Shown here one piece after another: positions 26,759-37,700 of a DNA stretch of 64,000 nt (its first letter is position 1; every line of letters begins with the position of its first letter). The DNA lies in contig DIDS01000030.1 in the NCBI GenBank assembly GCA_002418265.1, forward strand, positions 6,115-70,114, read 5' to 3'. The DNA is from Acidimicrobiia bacterium UBA5794. Lineage in GTDB: Bacteria > Actinomycetota > Acidimicrobiia > Spongiisociales > UBA5794. The notes beneath the pieces were generated by a model that had not been told where the DNA came from, did not search any database, and saw only the letters and a program-made list of their open reading frames with translations. Position numbers and translations under genes: made by a program.

Positions 26759-29700
26759 ATGGACGTATTTGATCTACGCAGAAACCTGATTGACGACTAT
26801 CGCGACTACGTATCCAGCTTTATCAAGATTCGTGACACCCGCATCGACGAGAAGGTCAAGTCCTGGTTCGACCAGGGGCGGCTCTGGCCTGATCCGATGG
26901 TCGGCCTCAACCCTACTTTCGCCTCAGGCGGTACAGTCGACGATCTGGTTTCAGACGGCACTCTGCACCCGGCGTGTTCGCAAATCTTCCGGACGGGGAG
27001 GTCGCGGAAAGACCTTGCCGGCCAACAGATGGGTCTATATCGCCACCAGGTCGATGCCATTCATCAAGCTCGCAATGGACACAACTACGTCTTAACGACC
27101 GGGACTGGCTCTGGCAAGAGCCTTGCGTACATGGTACCCATCGTCGACTACGTTCTTCGCAACCAAGGCAAGGGCACCAAAGCGATCATCGTCTACCCCA
27201 TGAACGCCCTCGCCAATAGCCAAGAGGAGGAATTGAGAAAGTTCCTCGACCAGGGAGTTGAAGGTCAATCGATCACCTTTGCCCGATACACCGGCCAAGA
27301 ATCCGATGAGCGGAAGAAGGAGATCCAGGACAACCCCCCCGACATCATCCTCACCAACTACGTGATGTTGGAGCTCATTCTGACCCGGGTTCGAGACCGC
27401 GACCTGGTTAAGGCGGCACAGGGCCTGAAGTTCCTCGTCCTTGATGAGCTCCACACCTATCGGGGCAGGCAGGGTGCCGATGTTGGCTTTCTCGTTCGGC
27501 GTCTCCGCCATGCGACGAACTCGCCAAATCTCCAGATTGTCGGCACGTCGGCCACATTGGCATCCGGCGGAACGTGGCACGAACAACGGGGAGAGGTTGC
27601 CAAGGTCGCCAGCCTCCTCTTCGGTGCCCCGGTCGGCCCAGACAACATTGTCGGCGAGACCCTCGAACGGGCCACGAGCAAGCTCGACTTCACGGACCCC
27701 CTTGTTAAACAGGGTGTGGCGGCAGAAGTCCGCTCGGGCACGCCCCCCACAACCTACGGCGAGTTCATCCAGTCTCCTCTCTCCTCATGGATTGAAGGAA
27801 TATTTGGCGTCGAAGACGTTGACAATCGACTCGTGCGAGTTACGCCTCGTTCGATCACAGGGTCCAAGGGGGCCAGCAAGGCGCTTGCTGGCCTCACCGG
27901 CGCCGATGAGCCGTCGTGCGTAGGCGCGATCGAAGCGTGGCTTCTGCAAGGAAACCAGATCGCGCGGCCCGATGGTCGCTTCAGCGTCTTCGCGTTCCGT
28001 CTTCACCAGTTCATCAGCAAGGGCGATACGGTCTACTCCTCTATCGCTCGCCCGGAGAAGCGCTTCATCACGCTCACAGCGCAGACTCGTATGCCGGAAG
28101 ACCGTGAGACCCTGATCTTCCCACTTGTCTTCTGCCGAGCGTGCGGGCAGGACTACTACTCGGTGGTTCGCAAGACCCACCCCAACGGCGAGGCTGTGTA
28201 CGAGCCGACGGATCTTGCCGATCAGACACCCGATGAGAGCACGACCATCGAGTGCGGTTATCTGATGGTGTCCCAAAATGAGCCTTGGCCCGCTGCCGAG
28301 GCCGAAGCAGGCGAACGGCTGCCTGATGAATGGAAGGAAGTCGACGGTCGCATCAAGTACCACCAACGCAAGTTTGTGCCTCAAGTGGTTCGGATTGACA
28401 AGACGGGTTCGGAGAGTGAGATCGGTACACCTGCTGCATTTGTCCGAGCACCATTCAAGTTCTGCCTGTCATGTGGTATTTCGTACGGTGGGCGAGCATC
28501 GAGCGAGTTCTCCAAGCTCGGCACACTCGGATCAGAGGGTCGCAGCACCGCCACCACACTCCTCACGATGTCCGCTATCCGTTCCCTTCGAGCAACCAGC
28601 AGCCTCCCCAAGCAAGCCCAGAAGGTGCTGTCGTTCACCGACAACCGGCAGGACGCCAGCCTCCAGGCAGGACACTTCAACGACTTCGTACAAGTCATTC
28701 AACAGCGCGGTGCACTCCTGCGAGCCCTCCGAGTTTCTGGCAGTTCTGGCCTCGTACACGATGAACTACCTCAACAGGTATTCGATGCACTCGGTCTCGA
28801 ATTCGAAGAGTATGCACGAACAAAGGATCTGATTCTCCACGCACGAGACAACACCAACGCTGCGGTCCGGGATGTCCTCGAGTACCGGCTCTACGTTGAT
28901 CTTCAGAGAGGTTGGCGCCTCACGGCCCCAAACCTTGAGCAAGTCGGCCTTCTGTCTGTTGAGTACCAATCGCTTGAAGACCTGTGCGCATCTGACGAGT
29001 ACTGGTCAGGCGACGCTCTCCACCAGGCTCTGTCGACGGCCACGCCAGATGAGCGGCTGGCGGTTGCCAAAGCCATGCTCGACTGGATGCGGCGGGAACT
29101 CGCCATATCAGCCTCAACGCTGAACCAGCAGCAGCAAGAGCAGCTCTTGCGGAGGTCCCAACAACTGCTTTACGGACCCTGGGCACTTGACGAGAACGAG
29201 AAGCTCACGTTCTCGAAGATCGTGTTTCCCCGGTCCCGAGCTAAGTCGGATGATCGACTCTACGCCTTCCTCTCCGGACGAAGCGCATATGCCAACTTCT
29301 TGCGTCGCACAACCACCTTCGCTTCCTATGACCACAGGATCACGGTTGACGAGTCTCAGGACATCATCAGGGACCTCCTCGAACTCCTCAACCGCGCTGG
29401 ACTTGTCGTCGAGGTGATTCCGCCGAGAGACACTGACGACATAGCCGGATATCAGGTTTCATCCGCCGCGATGATCTGGAAGGCTGGGGATGGCTCCAGT
29501 CCATTCCGAGATCCGATCAGAACGCCCAACGCCCCAGCAGAGGGAGGAGAGGCAAACGAATTCTTCGTGTCGCTCTACTCAACCGTTGCCGACATAGACC
29601 CAGGTTCATCGGAATGGACCGCGAAGCGTCTGGCGGGGATGGAAGCCGCCGAGCACACCGCCCAGGTATCGAACGAGGACCGCATCGAGCGAGAAGGCCG

Positions 29701-31936
29701 GTTCCGTGCCGGTGATCTGCCTCTGCTGTTCTGCTCACCCACCATGGAACTCGGTGTCGATATCGCAGAGCTCAACGTCGTCAACCTACGCAACGTACCG
29801 CCAACGCCAGCGAACTATGCACAGCGCAGCGGCCGCGCAGGTCGAAGTGGGCAGCCGGCGCTTGTCTTCACGTACTGTTCACGCGGATCTCAGCACGACC
29901 AGTACTTCTTCCGCCGGCCAGAACTGATGGTCTCCGGCCAGGTCACACCGCCACGCCTCGACCTCACCAACGAAGATCTCATCCGATCCCACGTGTACGC
30001 CTTGTGGCTTAGCGAGAGCAAGATGAGCCTGGGACGCTCACTCACCGACGTGCTTGACGTGGAGACGTCACCACCGTCCCTTCTTCCAAGCGTCGAATCG
30101 CAACTCGAGGATCAGGGCATCCGCGCTCAAGCCCTTGCCGCATCTCGTGACGTCCTGGCCGACCTGTCGTCACTACTGAGCAAGTCACTGTGGTGGACAC
30201 CGGAGTGGCTCGACCGACAGATCAACAGCGTCAGCCACGCATTCAACGCCGCCTGCAAGCGTTGGATCGAGATGTACGAGTCTGCCAAGCAGAGTGCGGA
30301 TCACAACCACCGTGTCGCCCAAGACCCAAAGCGCCCACCATACGAACGCGATCGAGCAAGAGGAATCAGAATGGAGGCGGAGCGCCAGCTCAGCCTCCTG
30401 TTCGCCGACCAGTCAGCAATCGACTCAGACTTCTATAGCTACCGATACTTTGCCACTGAGGGATTCCTTCCCGGATACTCATTCCCGCGTCTCCCGCTGT
30501 CTGCGTTCATACCGGGAGTCGGGAGAGACAAGCGCGGGCGATTTGTCTCAAGACCCAGATTCCTGGCAATCACCGAGTTCGGACCTCGTACGTTCGTGTA
30601 CTACGAAGGTGCCCGCTATCAGATCACGAGGGTGATCCTCCCACCCGCGGTGAGAAAGGACCCGGGTGACCCCGGTGTGCTCACGGCGCAGATCAAGCGA
30701 TGCACCGAGTGTGGCTATCTCCATATCACTGGCGACCACGCGAACCCCGACCGATGCGAAAGGTGCGACACACTGCTCACACAATCCCGAAAGCAGATGT
30801 TCCGCCTCCACAATGTCTCTACCCGTCGCCGACAGCGGATCAACTCCGACGAGGAGGAGCGCCAGCGCCAAGGCTTTGAGTTGGAGACGGCGATCCGCTT
30901 CTCTGAAAGGGACGGAAAGCTCAGCCGCACTCGTGCTGAATCAGTGTTCGGCGGCTCCACTCTTCTGCGGCTTGAATATGGGGAGACAGCGGATATCTGG
31001 AGAATCAATCTCGGCGAACGCCGGCGCAGCAACCCCAACCAGCTTGGATTCCTCATTGATGTCGAGACTGGCGACTGGGCACGGAATCAGCTCGAACATG
31101 TCACCGATCCCGATTCGCCAGAGGACACTGGCAAGAAGGTGGAACGGGTGATCCCCTACGTGCAGGATTCCCGGAACTGCCTCATCCTCGAACCTGTGCC
31201 AGAGCCATCCACCGAATTCATGGCCACGCTCGGGGCGGCGCTAAAGAATGCGATCCAAGCAGAGTTCCAGCTCGAGGATCAAGAGCTGGACGCTGTCCCC
31301 CTCCCCGACGAGAGTCGCCGACGAGCAATCTTGTTCATCGAGGCGGCCGAGGGTGGAGCCGGAGTGCTGCGCCGTCTCATCGAGGAACCCGACGCCATTG
31401 CCCGTGTCTCCGAGAGGGCCCTCGACATCCTCCATTTCGACACCGATGGCGACAATGTCCACTGGCCACCAAACGCCGATGCCGACGAGGAATGCGCTAT
31501 CGCCTGCTACGACTGCTTGCTGAGCTATCGCAACCAGGCCGACCATCTCATGATGAACAGACACCTCATAACCGACATGCTTCTTGAGTTGACGAAGTCA
31601 ACAACCGCTGTCGCTCCAGAGCGAACTCTTCGCACACAGTCGACACTCGAGGAAGAGTGGCTCAGCTACATCACGGCCCACCGTCTCCGCCGACCTGGCG
31701 ACTCTCAGCGGTTGATCGAAGCAGCTGGTACACGACCGGACTTCCTCTATGACGATGACTACGCGGCCGTCTACGTCGATGGGCCGATCCACGACTTCCC
31801 GGACCGCCATCAACGAGATACCGACCAATCGGCGGCTCTTCGTGACCTGGGATACACGGTGATCAGATTCGGCCATCGAGACGATTGGGACAAGATCGTC
31901 GCTGAGTACCCCGATATCTTCGGACGGCCGACATGA
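26759..31936 (+). CDS. DUF1998 DEAD/DEAH helicase with C-terminal nuclease-like domain (DruE/DrmAB-like)
   Basis: 1725 aa. SF2 motifs: TGTGSGKSLAYMVP (about 113), LDELHTYRG (about 228), GTSATL, then PTMELGVDIAEL and AQRSGRAGRSGQ (about 1022). Zinc sites: CRACG and CLSCG pairs in the middle and CTECGYLH...CERC near 1315. The DUF1998 region includes EAAEGGAGVLRRL (about 1527) and CAIACYDC (about 1580). The C-terminus has RPDFLYDDDYAAVYVDGPIH (about 1660), like Vsr/DUF559 nucleases. Size and the helicase-DUF1998 pairing suit DruE of Druantia, or a DrmA-DrmB fusion of DISARM. The DrmD and methylase genes overlapping downstream favour the DISARM relation. Confidence 0.82.
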   Translation: MDVFDLRRNLIDDYRDYVSSFIKIRDTRIDEKVKSWFDQGRLWPDPMVGLNPTFASGGTVDDLVSDGTLHPACSQIFRTGRSRKDLAGQQMGLYRHQVDAIHQARNGHNYVLTTGTGSGKSLAYMVPIVDYVLRNQGKGTKAIIVYPMNALANSQEEELRKFLDQGVEGQSITFARYTGQESDERKKEIQDNPPDIILTNYVMLELILTRVRDRDLVKAAQGLKFLVLDELHTYRGRQGADVGFLVRRLRHATNSPNLQIVGTSATLASGGTWHEQRGEVAKVASLLFGAPVGPDNIVGETLERATSKLDFTDPLVKQGVAAEVRSGTPPTTYGEFIQSPLSSWIEGIFGVEDVDNRLVRVTPRSITGSKGASKALAGLTGADEPSCVGAIEAWLLQGNQIARPDGRFSVFAFRLHQFISKGDTVYSSIARPEKRFITLTAQTRMPEDRETLIFPLVFCRACGQDYYSVVRKTHPNGEAVYEPTDLADQTPDESTTIECGYLMVSQNEPWPAAEAEAGERLPDEWKEVDGRIKYHQRKFVPQVVRIDKTGSESEIGTPAAFVRAPFKFCLSCGISYGGRASSEFSKLGTLGSEGRSTATTLLTMSAIRSLRATSSLPKQAQKVLSFTDNRQDASLQAGHFNDFVQVIQQRGALLRALRVSGSSGLVHDELPQQVFDALGLEFEEYARTKDLILHARDNTNAAVRDVLEYRLYVDLQRGWRLTAPNLEQVGLLSVEYQSLEDLCASDEYWSGDALHQALSTATPDERLAVAKAMLDWMRRELAISASTLNQQQQEQLLRRSQQLLYGPWALDENEKLTFSKIVFPRSRAKSDDRLYAFLSGRSAYANFLRRTTTFASYDHRITVDESQDIIRDLLELLNRAGLVVEVIPPRDTDDIAGYQVSSAAMIWKAGDGSSPFRDPIRTPNAPAEGGEANEFFVSLYSTVADIDPGSSEWTAKRLAGMEAAEHTAQVSNEDRIEREGRFRAGDLPLLFCSPTMELGVDIAELNVVNLRNVPPTPANYAQRSGRAGRSGQPALVFTYCSRGSQHDQYFFRRPELMVSGQVTPPRLDLTNEDLIRSHVYALWLSESKMSLGRSLTDVLDVETSPPSLLPSVESQLEDQGIRAQALAASRDVLADLSSLLSKSLWWTPEWLDRQINSVSHAFNAACKRWIEMYESAKQSADHNHRVAQDPKRPPYERDRARGIRMEAERQLSLLFADQSAIDSDFYSYRYFATEGFLPGYSFPRLPLSAFIPGVGRDKRGRFVSRPRFLAITEFGPRTFVYYEGARYQITRVILPPAVRKDPGDPGVLTAQIKRCTECGYLHITGDHANPDRCERCDTLLTQSRKQMFRLHNVSTRRRQRINSDEEERQRQGFELETAIRFSERDGKLSRTRAESVFGGSTLLRLEYGETADIWRINLGERRRSNPNQLGFLIDVETGDWARNQLEHVTDPDSPEDTGKKVERVIPYVQDSRNCLILEPVPEPSTEFMATLGAALKNAIQAEFQLEDQELDAVPLPDESRRRAILFIEAAEGGAGVLRRLIEEPDAIARVSERALDILHFDTDGDNVHWPPNADADEECAIACYDCLLSYRNQADHLMMNRHLITDMLLELTKSTTAVAPERTLRTQSTLEEEWLSYITAHRLRRPGDSQRLIEAAGTRPDFLYDDDYAAVYVDGPIHDFPDRHQRDTDQSAALRDLGYTVIRFGHRDDWDKIVAEYPDIFGRPT

Positions 31937-34764
31937 CGTTTGCTGTGGGATCGCTTGTCGAGGCGCGCGGTCGGGAATGGGTCGTGCTCCCTGAGAGCAC
32001 TGAAGCGCTTCTCCTCGTCCGCCCCCTTGCCGGCACGGAAGCCGAGTCCACCGGAATCCTCACATCGCTCGAAGAGGTCAAACCGGCCACGTTCGATCTC
32101 CCCGACCCATCCCGCCCAGGTGACTTCCGGTCGGCACGACTGCTACGCGACGCCCTCCAGCTCGGCTTCCGATCCACTGCTGGGCCCTTCCGATCTCTCG
32201 GCCACATCTCGGTTACACCCCGGCCTTACCAGCTCGTTCCCCTGCTCATGGCACTGAAGCTCGACCCGATCCGACTCCTGATCGCAGACGATGTCGGGAT
32301 CGGCAAGACCATCGAGGCAGCGCTGATCGCCCGCGAGATACTGGACGTGGGCGATATCAGGCGGCTTGCCGTTTTGTGCCCGCCACATCTGGCAGAACAG
32401 TGGCAGGAAGAACTTTCGTCCAAGTTCCACATTGACGCGGAGCTCATCCTCTCATCCACTGCTGGCCGTCTCGAACGGAATCTCCCCGTCGACCGCACCG
32501 TTTTCGACGAACACCCGTTTGTGATTGTGTCTACAGATTTCATCAAGTCGGACCGGCGACGCGACGAGTTCCTCCGCACCTGTCCCGAGTTCGTAATCGT
32601 CGACGAGGCCCATACCTGTGTCGAGCAATCTGCCGGAAAGGGGGCACACCAGCGCTACCGCCTCGTGAAGGGCCTGGCCGAAGACCCGGACAGGCACATT
32701 GTGCTAGTCACTGCTACGCCGCATTCGGGCAAGACAGACGCGTTCCGTTCACTCATCGGACTCCTCGATCCCGACTTTGCCGATCTGCCAGAGAATCTTG
32801 GCGGAGATCACAACCGAAAGAACCGCGAGCGCCTTGCTCGGCACCTCGTGCAACGCCGTCGCCAGGACATCCGCAAATATCAAGATGATGACCCGTTCCC
32901 CACACGTGAAGAACCCGGCAAGGACCCGACGTATGACTTGACGGAACCCTACCGCGACCTCTTCAATCGGGTCCTGGAGTTCGCCCGCGAGACAGTGAAT
33001 GATCCCTCAGGGGATGGTCGCCGCCAACGAATTCGCTGGTGGTCGGTGCTCGCCCTTCTCCGAGCACTTGCCTCTAGTCCGGCAGCCGCAGCTGCGACCC
33101 TGCGCACGAGGTCGGTGACCGCTGACTCACAAACCGAAGCCGAAGCTGACGATCTCGGTGAACGCTTCATCTTTGATATCGGAGACGACGACCTCGAAAC
33201 GAACGACACTATCCCGGGTTCGGACCCCGATGAGGACACCGACTCGACCCGCAGGCGACTCCGCAAGATGGCGCAGATGGCCGACGAGCTACGTGGTGAC
33301 CACGACTCAAAGCTGTCTGGCGCCCTAGTGCTGGTTCAGCAGCTCCTCAATGATGGCCACCAGCCGATCGTCTTCTGCCGGTTTATTGAAACCGCCGAAT
33401 ACGTCGCCGAAGAGCTTCGGCAACGGCTCACCGGCAATATTGCTGTGACGGCCGTCACTGGGCGGGTTCCTTCCGCCGAGCGAGAACGACGAGTTGCTGA
33501 TCTCGGCGAAGCTCCCAAGCGCGTACTGGTCGCCACCGACTGTCTCTCCGAGGGGATCAACCTCCAGGACTCGTTCACGGCCGTTCTCCACTACGACCTT
33601 CCTTGGAATCCCACCCGTCTCGAACAGCGCGAGGGCCGTGTCGACCGCTTCGGACAGAAGCACCCGACCGTCCGGATCGTGACCTACTACGGCCGAGACA
33701 ACGTCGTCGATCCTGCTGTCCTCGACGTCCTGATAGAGAAGCACCGCACCATTCGCCGAGACACCGGCATCTCGATCCCGATTCCGGGAAGCACATCTCA
33801 GGTCATGGAGGCGGTGAGCCAGGCGGTAATCGATCAGGGCGAGACCGGCTCCGAACGGATCCTGCCTGGCCTTGAAGATTTGGTCCAACCGAAAGCTCAA
33901 GAGCTCATTCGTGCGTGGGACGACGCAGCAGACCGGGAGAAGGCAAGCCGTAGCCTCTTCGCTCAGCTCGCGATGACTCCCGAAGACGTTGCCCAGTTCT
34001 TCACAGCGTCGGAACGAGCCTTGGGCTCGAGTGCCGACATCAAGAACTTCGTCACAACCGCTCTCGGCGAACTCGGCGCAGTGATCACACCAGGCCGGAC
34101 CACCACACTCGATCTCTCCGAGACACCTTCGGCAGTCATTCCCTACCTAGGCGTGGACGTCAACAAGCCCAAGGTACGTGTCCAATTCGAACCACCTGCA
34201 AGAGGCGATGGAATGCTCCTCACCCGAAGTCATCCACTCGTCGCAGGCCTCGCTGACTACGTACTATCCACAACCCTCGATTCCGGTTCAAACCGGTCGA
34301 TCGCTGCCCGGTCGGGCACGATTCGGACAACCGCGGTCTCGCATCGCACCACCTTGGTCCTGGCGCGCTTCCGATTCCATCTCACGACGATACGCGAAAG
34401 CACCGAGCGACAACTCCTCGCCGAGCAGGCCGCCGTTCACGCGTTTACTGGCCCGCCCAACGACCCCGTTTGGCTCGACCCGCAGCGCGCTCTCGATCTC
34501 CTCAATGCCGAGCCATCTGGAAACATCAGCCCTCGCCAGGCGGCCGAATTCCTCGCTGAGGTAGTCGACTCTGCCGACTCGTGGATGGTGGGGCTCGAAG
34601 GATTCCTACAGGACGCCGCCGAGGTTCTCCTCGATGAGCATCGTGTCGCAAGGGAAGCGGCTCTCCGTAAGAGGGAGGCAGGGCGCTCTGCCCGCTACCG
34701 CGTCGAGGCGCTCATTCCCATCGACGTGCTCGGCATCTACGTGCTGCTTCCGGACCAACGATGA
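31933..34764 (+). CDS. drmD: SNF2-type helicase DrmD
   Basis: A 943-aa SWI2/SNF2 ATPase. The N-terminal barrel VGSLVEARGREWVVLP is typical of DrmD. Motor motifs are ADDVGIGKTIEAALIA (about 117), VIVDEAHTC (about 223), VTATPHSGK, ATDCLSEGINLQ and LEQREGRVDRFGQKH (about 563). DrmD is the marker of DISARM class 1, where it accompanies an adenine methylase. ATGA overlaps join it to the DUF1998 helicase upstream and the methylase downstream, so the three are co-translated. No drmC phospholipase-like gene is present in the window. Confidence 0.88.
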   Translation: MTFAVGSLVEARGREWVVLPESTEALLLVRPLAGTEAESTGILTSLEEVKPATFDLPDPSRPGDFRSARLLRDALQLGFRSTAGPFRSLGHISVTPRPYQLVPLLMALKLDPIRLLIADDVGIGKTIEAALIAREILDVGDIRRLAVLCPPHLAEQWQEELSSKFHIDAELILSSTAGRLERNLPVDRTVFDEHPFVIVSTDFIKSDRRRDEFLRTCPEFVIVDEAHTCVEQSAGKGAHQRYRLVKGLAEDPDRHIVLVTATPHSGKTDAFRSLIGLLDPDFADLPENLGGDHNRKNRERLARHLVQRRRQDIRKYQDDDPFPTREEPGKDPTYDLTEPYRDLFNRVLEFARETVNDPSGDGRRQRIRWWSVLALLRALASSPAAAAATLRTRSVTADSQTEAEADDLGERFIFDIGDDDLETNDTIPGSDPDEDTDSTRRRLRKMAQMADELRGDHDSKLSGALVLVQQLLNDGHQPIVFCRFIETAEYVAEELRQRLTGNIAVTAVTGRVPSAERERRVADLGEAPKRVLVATDCLSEGINLQDSFTAVLHYDLPWNPTRLEQREGRVDRFGQKHPTVRIVTYYGRDNVVDPAVLDVLIEKHRTIRRDTGISIPIPGSTSQVMEAVSQAVIDQGETGSERILPGLEDLVQPKAQELIRAWDDAADREKASRSLFAQLAMTPEDVAQFFTASERALGSSADIKNFVTTALGELGAVITPGRTTTLDLSETPSAVIPYLGVDVNKPKVRVQFEPPARGDGMLLTRSHPLVAGLADYVLSTTLDSGSNRSIAARSGTIRTTAVSHRTTLVLARFRFHLTTIRESTERQLLAEQAAVHAFTGPPNDPVWLDPQRALDLLNAEPSGNISPRQAAEFLAEVVDSADSWMVGLEGFLQDAAEVLLDEHRVAREAALRKREAGRSARYRVEALIPIDVLGIYVLLPDQR

Positions 34765-37700
34765 CACGAAACGCCACCTACCACACCGTGCGCATCCTCG
34801 GAGGTCTCCTCCCCTCCGACCTGCTCGAACGTATCGGTGCACAGGATCCGGACCTCGAAGGCTCAACGCCGGTCGACTACGATCTCGCACCCGGCGAGCG
34901 GCTCGGGGAGGCGATCACGAGATCGTGGAACCGCCTTCGGCCCCTCTGGGAGCGGTTCTCTGAACGGACCGAGCAAGCCGGCGCACTCACGGGACCCACC
35001 CGACAGGAATGGTTACTCCCCTTGTTCCAGGAGCTCGGATTCGGCCACCTTCCCACGGCGTCAGGGTTCGAGATTGAAGGCAAGACTTACCCAATCTCCC
35101 ACCTGTGGGAGTCGACACCCATCCACCTCGTCGGCATAGGTGTGGATCTCGATCGCCGCACACCGGGTGTCGCTGGCGCTGCCTCTGCCTCCCCTCACGG
35201 CTTGATGCAGGAATTCCTCAACCGCTCCGACGACCACCTCTGGGGCATCGTCGCGAACGGACATCAGCTACGCCTCCTACGTGACAACGCCAGCCTCACC
35301 CGCACCGCATATGTCGAGTTCGACCTGCGTGAGACGTTCGAAGGCGACGCCTACTCCGACTTCGCACTCCTCTGGCTCACCTGCCACGCTTCACGACTCG
35401 AAGGACCCGCCGGTAAAGAGCTGCTGGAACGGTGGCGCGAGGCCGCAGCAACACGAGGCATCCGCGCCCTCGACGCCCTCCGCAACGGAGTCGAGTCCGC
35501 CATCGAAACTCTCGGAAGCGCCGCGGTGGCCAATCCCGACAACGTCAACCTCCGACAAGACCTCGATAGCAGCACGTTGGATGCTCAGGATCTGTACCGA
35601 CAGATCCTCCGGGTCGTATACCGCTTCCTCTTCCTCTTCGTCGCCGAGGGCAGAGACCTCTTGCTCGACCCAACAACCAAACCGGCAACCCGAACCAGAT
35701 ACCAGCGCTACTACTCCATCACTCGGCTCCGCGACCTCGCCGAAGCGACAAGGGGCGGGCTGCATTCCGACCTGTGGAGGCAGCACCTCACCGTCGCTCA
35801 AGCTCTCGAGGCGACCGGCGAACCAGAACTCGGGCTCCTCCCCCTCGGCGGCTTCCTGTGGTCAAGTGAGGCAACCGCCGCTCTCAACAACGCCGTCATC
35901 CCAAACGAAGCACTGCTATCTGCCGTCCGCTCCCTGACGATGGTCAGACCTCCAGGGGAGCTGCCCCAGCGTGTCGACTATGCCAACCTCGGTGCCGAGG
36001 AACTGGGATCGATCTACGAGGCATTGCTCGAGTACATCCCAGAAGTCAATCCTGTCGCCGGAACGTTCGAGCTGAAAGCGACTGCCGGCAATGAAAAGAA
36101 GACAACCGGCTCGTATTACACGCCGACATCCCTCATAAGCGAGATCCTCAACTCCGCGCTCGATCCTGTTCTCGACGACGCTGCTCGATCTGATGATCCT
36201 GAGCAGGCAATACTCGACCTGAAGGTCGTGGACCCCGCCGCCGGTTCCGGCCATTTCCTCATCGCTGCTGCCAATCGCATTGCCGACCGACTTGCTCGGG
36301 TTAGAGCCGGAGACGATGAGCCGTCCCCTGATCAACTCCGCACGGCCATTCGCGATGTCATCGGCCGGTGTATCTACGCCGTAGACATCAACCCGATGGC
36401 GATCGAGCTTGCGAAAGTAGCGCTCTGGATTGAAGCGATGGAACCTGGCAAGCCGCTCACATTCATCGACCACCACGTAGTGTGCGGCAACGGCATCGTT
36501 GGAGCCACGCCAGCGATGATCATCGGCGGAATCCCAGACGGCGCCTTCCTCGCCAAACCCAACGAAGGCGACGACCGCAAGTCTTGTACGAAACACAAGA
36601 ACCGCAACAAAGAAGCGCGAGCTGGGCAGACGAGCCTATTCACCGCGGATACTCAATGGCGACCAGTTGACCGATCAGCCGATGCCGCCCGGATCTCTTC
36701 GCTTCCGAGCGATTCGCTGGACGACATCGCGCAGAAGAGCCGCTCGTGGAGGGAGTTCACATCCTCGGCTGACTTCATCCGGGAGAAACTCATGGCAGAT
36801 GCCTACTGCGCAGCAGTCACGTTCCCTCGCACCAAGGACTCGGCATCATGGATGGTGGCTCCGTATGACGTCTTCTACCAACTCAGGGATCATCCGGATT
36901 CAGAGATCCCCGACGCGGCCATTGAACGAGTCCATGATCAGGCGTCTCGATACCGGTTCCTGCACTGGCATCTCTCCTTCCCTGAGGTCTTCGGTAGCTC
37001 ACATTCTGGGAGCGAGGACGATCGATGTGGCTGGGCTGGCGGGTTCGACGTCGTTCTGGGAAATCCGCCGTGGGACACCCTTTCGCCGGATCGCAAGGAG
37101 TTTTTCAAAGCCTGGCTTCCCCAAATCGCATCACTATCGAGCAAGGATCAGGAGACAGCGATTGAGGACGCACTTGACGCTAGCCCCCAACTGCGTGAGC
37201 TGTGGGAGGAGCATCACCGAGATCTCTTCGCCACCTCGCGGTTCTTCCGGAGATCCTGGCGATACCGAATGTTTGCCTCCGGAAACCTTGGCAAGGGAGA
37301 CCTCAACATCTATCGCGCCTTCGTCGAAATGGCTCTCACCTCTGTGAGAAATGGTGGTATCGCTTCACAGATCACACCATCGGGCATTTACGCGGGTGCG
37401 AATAATGCCGCGATTCGCAAAGAACTGCTCGACCGCTTCCGCATCCTCGTGCTGTGGGGGTTCGACAACTCCAGCGGAGTCTGGTTCCCCGGCGTTGGGC
37501 TCAAGGCATTTGCTACCTACGTCGCGGAACGCAACCGCCCCGAGCCGACCTTCGCTGCCGGATTCGGAATCGCCTCAATAGATGATCTTCGAGCAGCCGT
37601 CGAATCCCCATTCGACTACCCAGTCAAGATGATCCGGTCCATCGATGACGAAGCACTACTCATTCCCGAAATCCGACCAGGAATAGACGCCCACGTGGTG

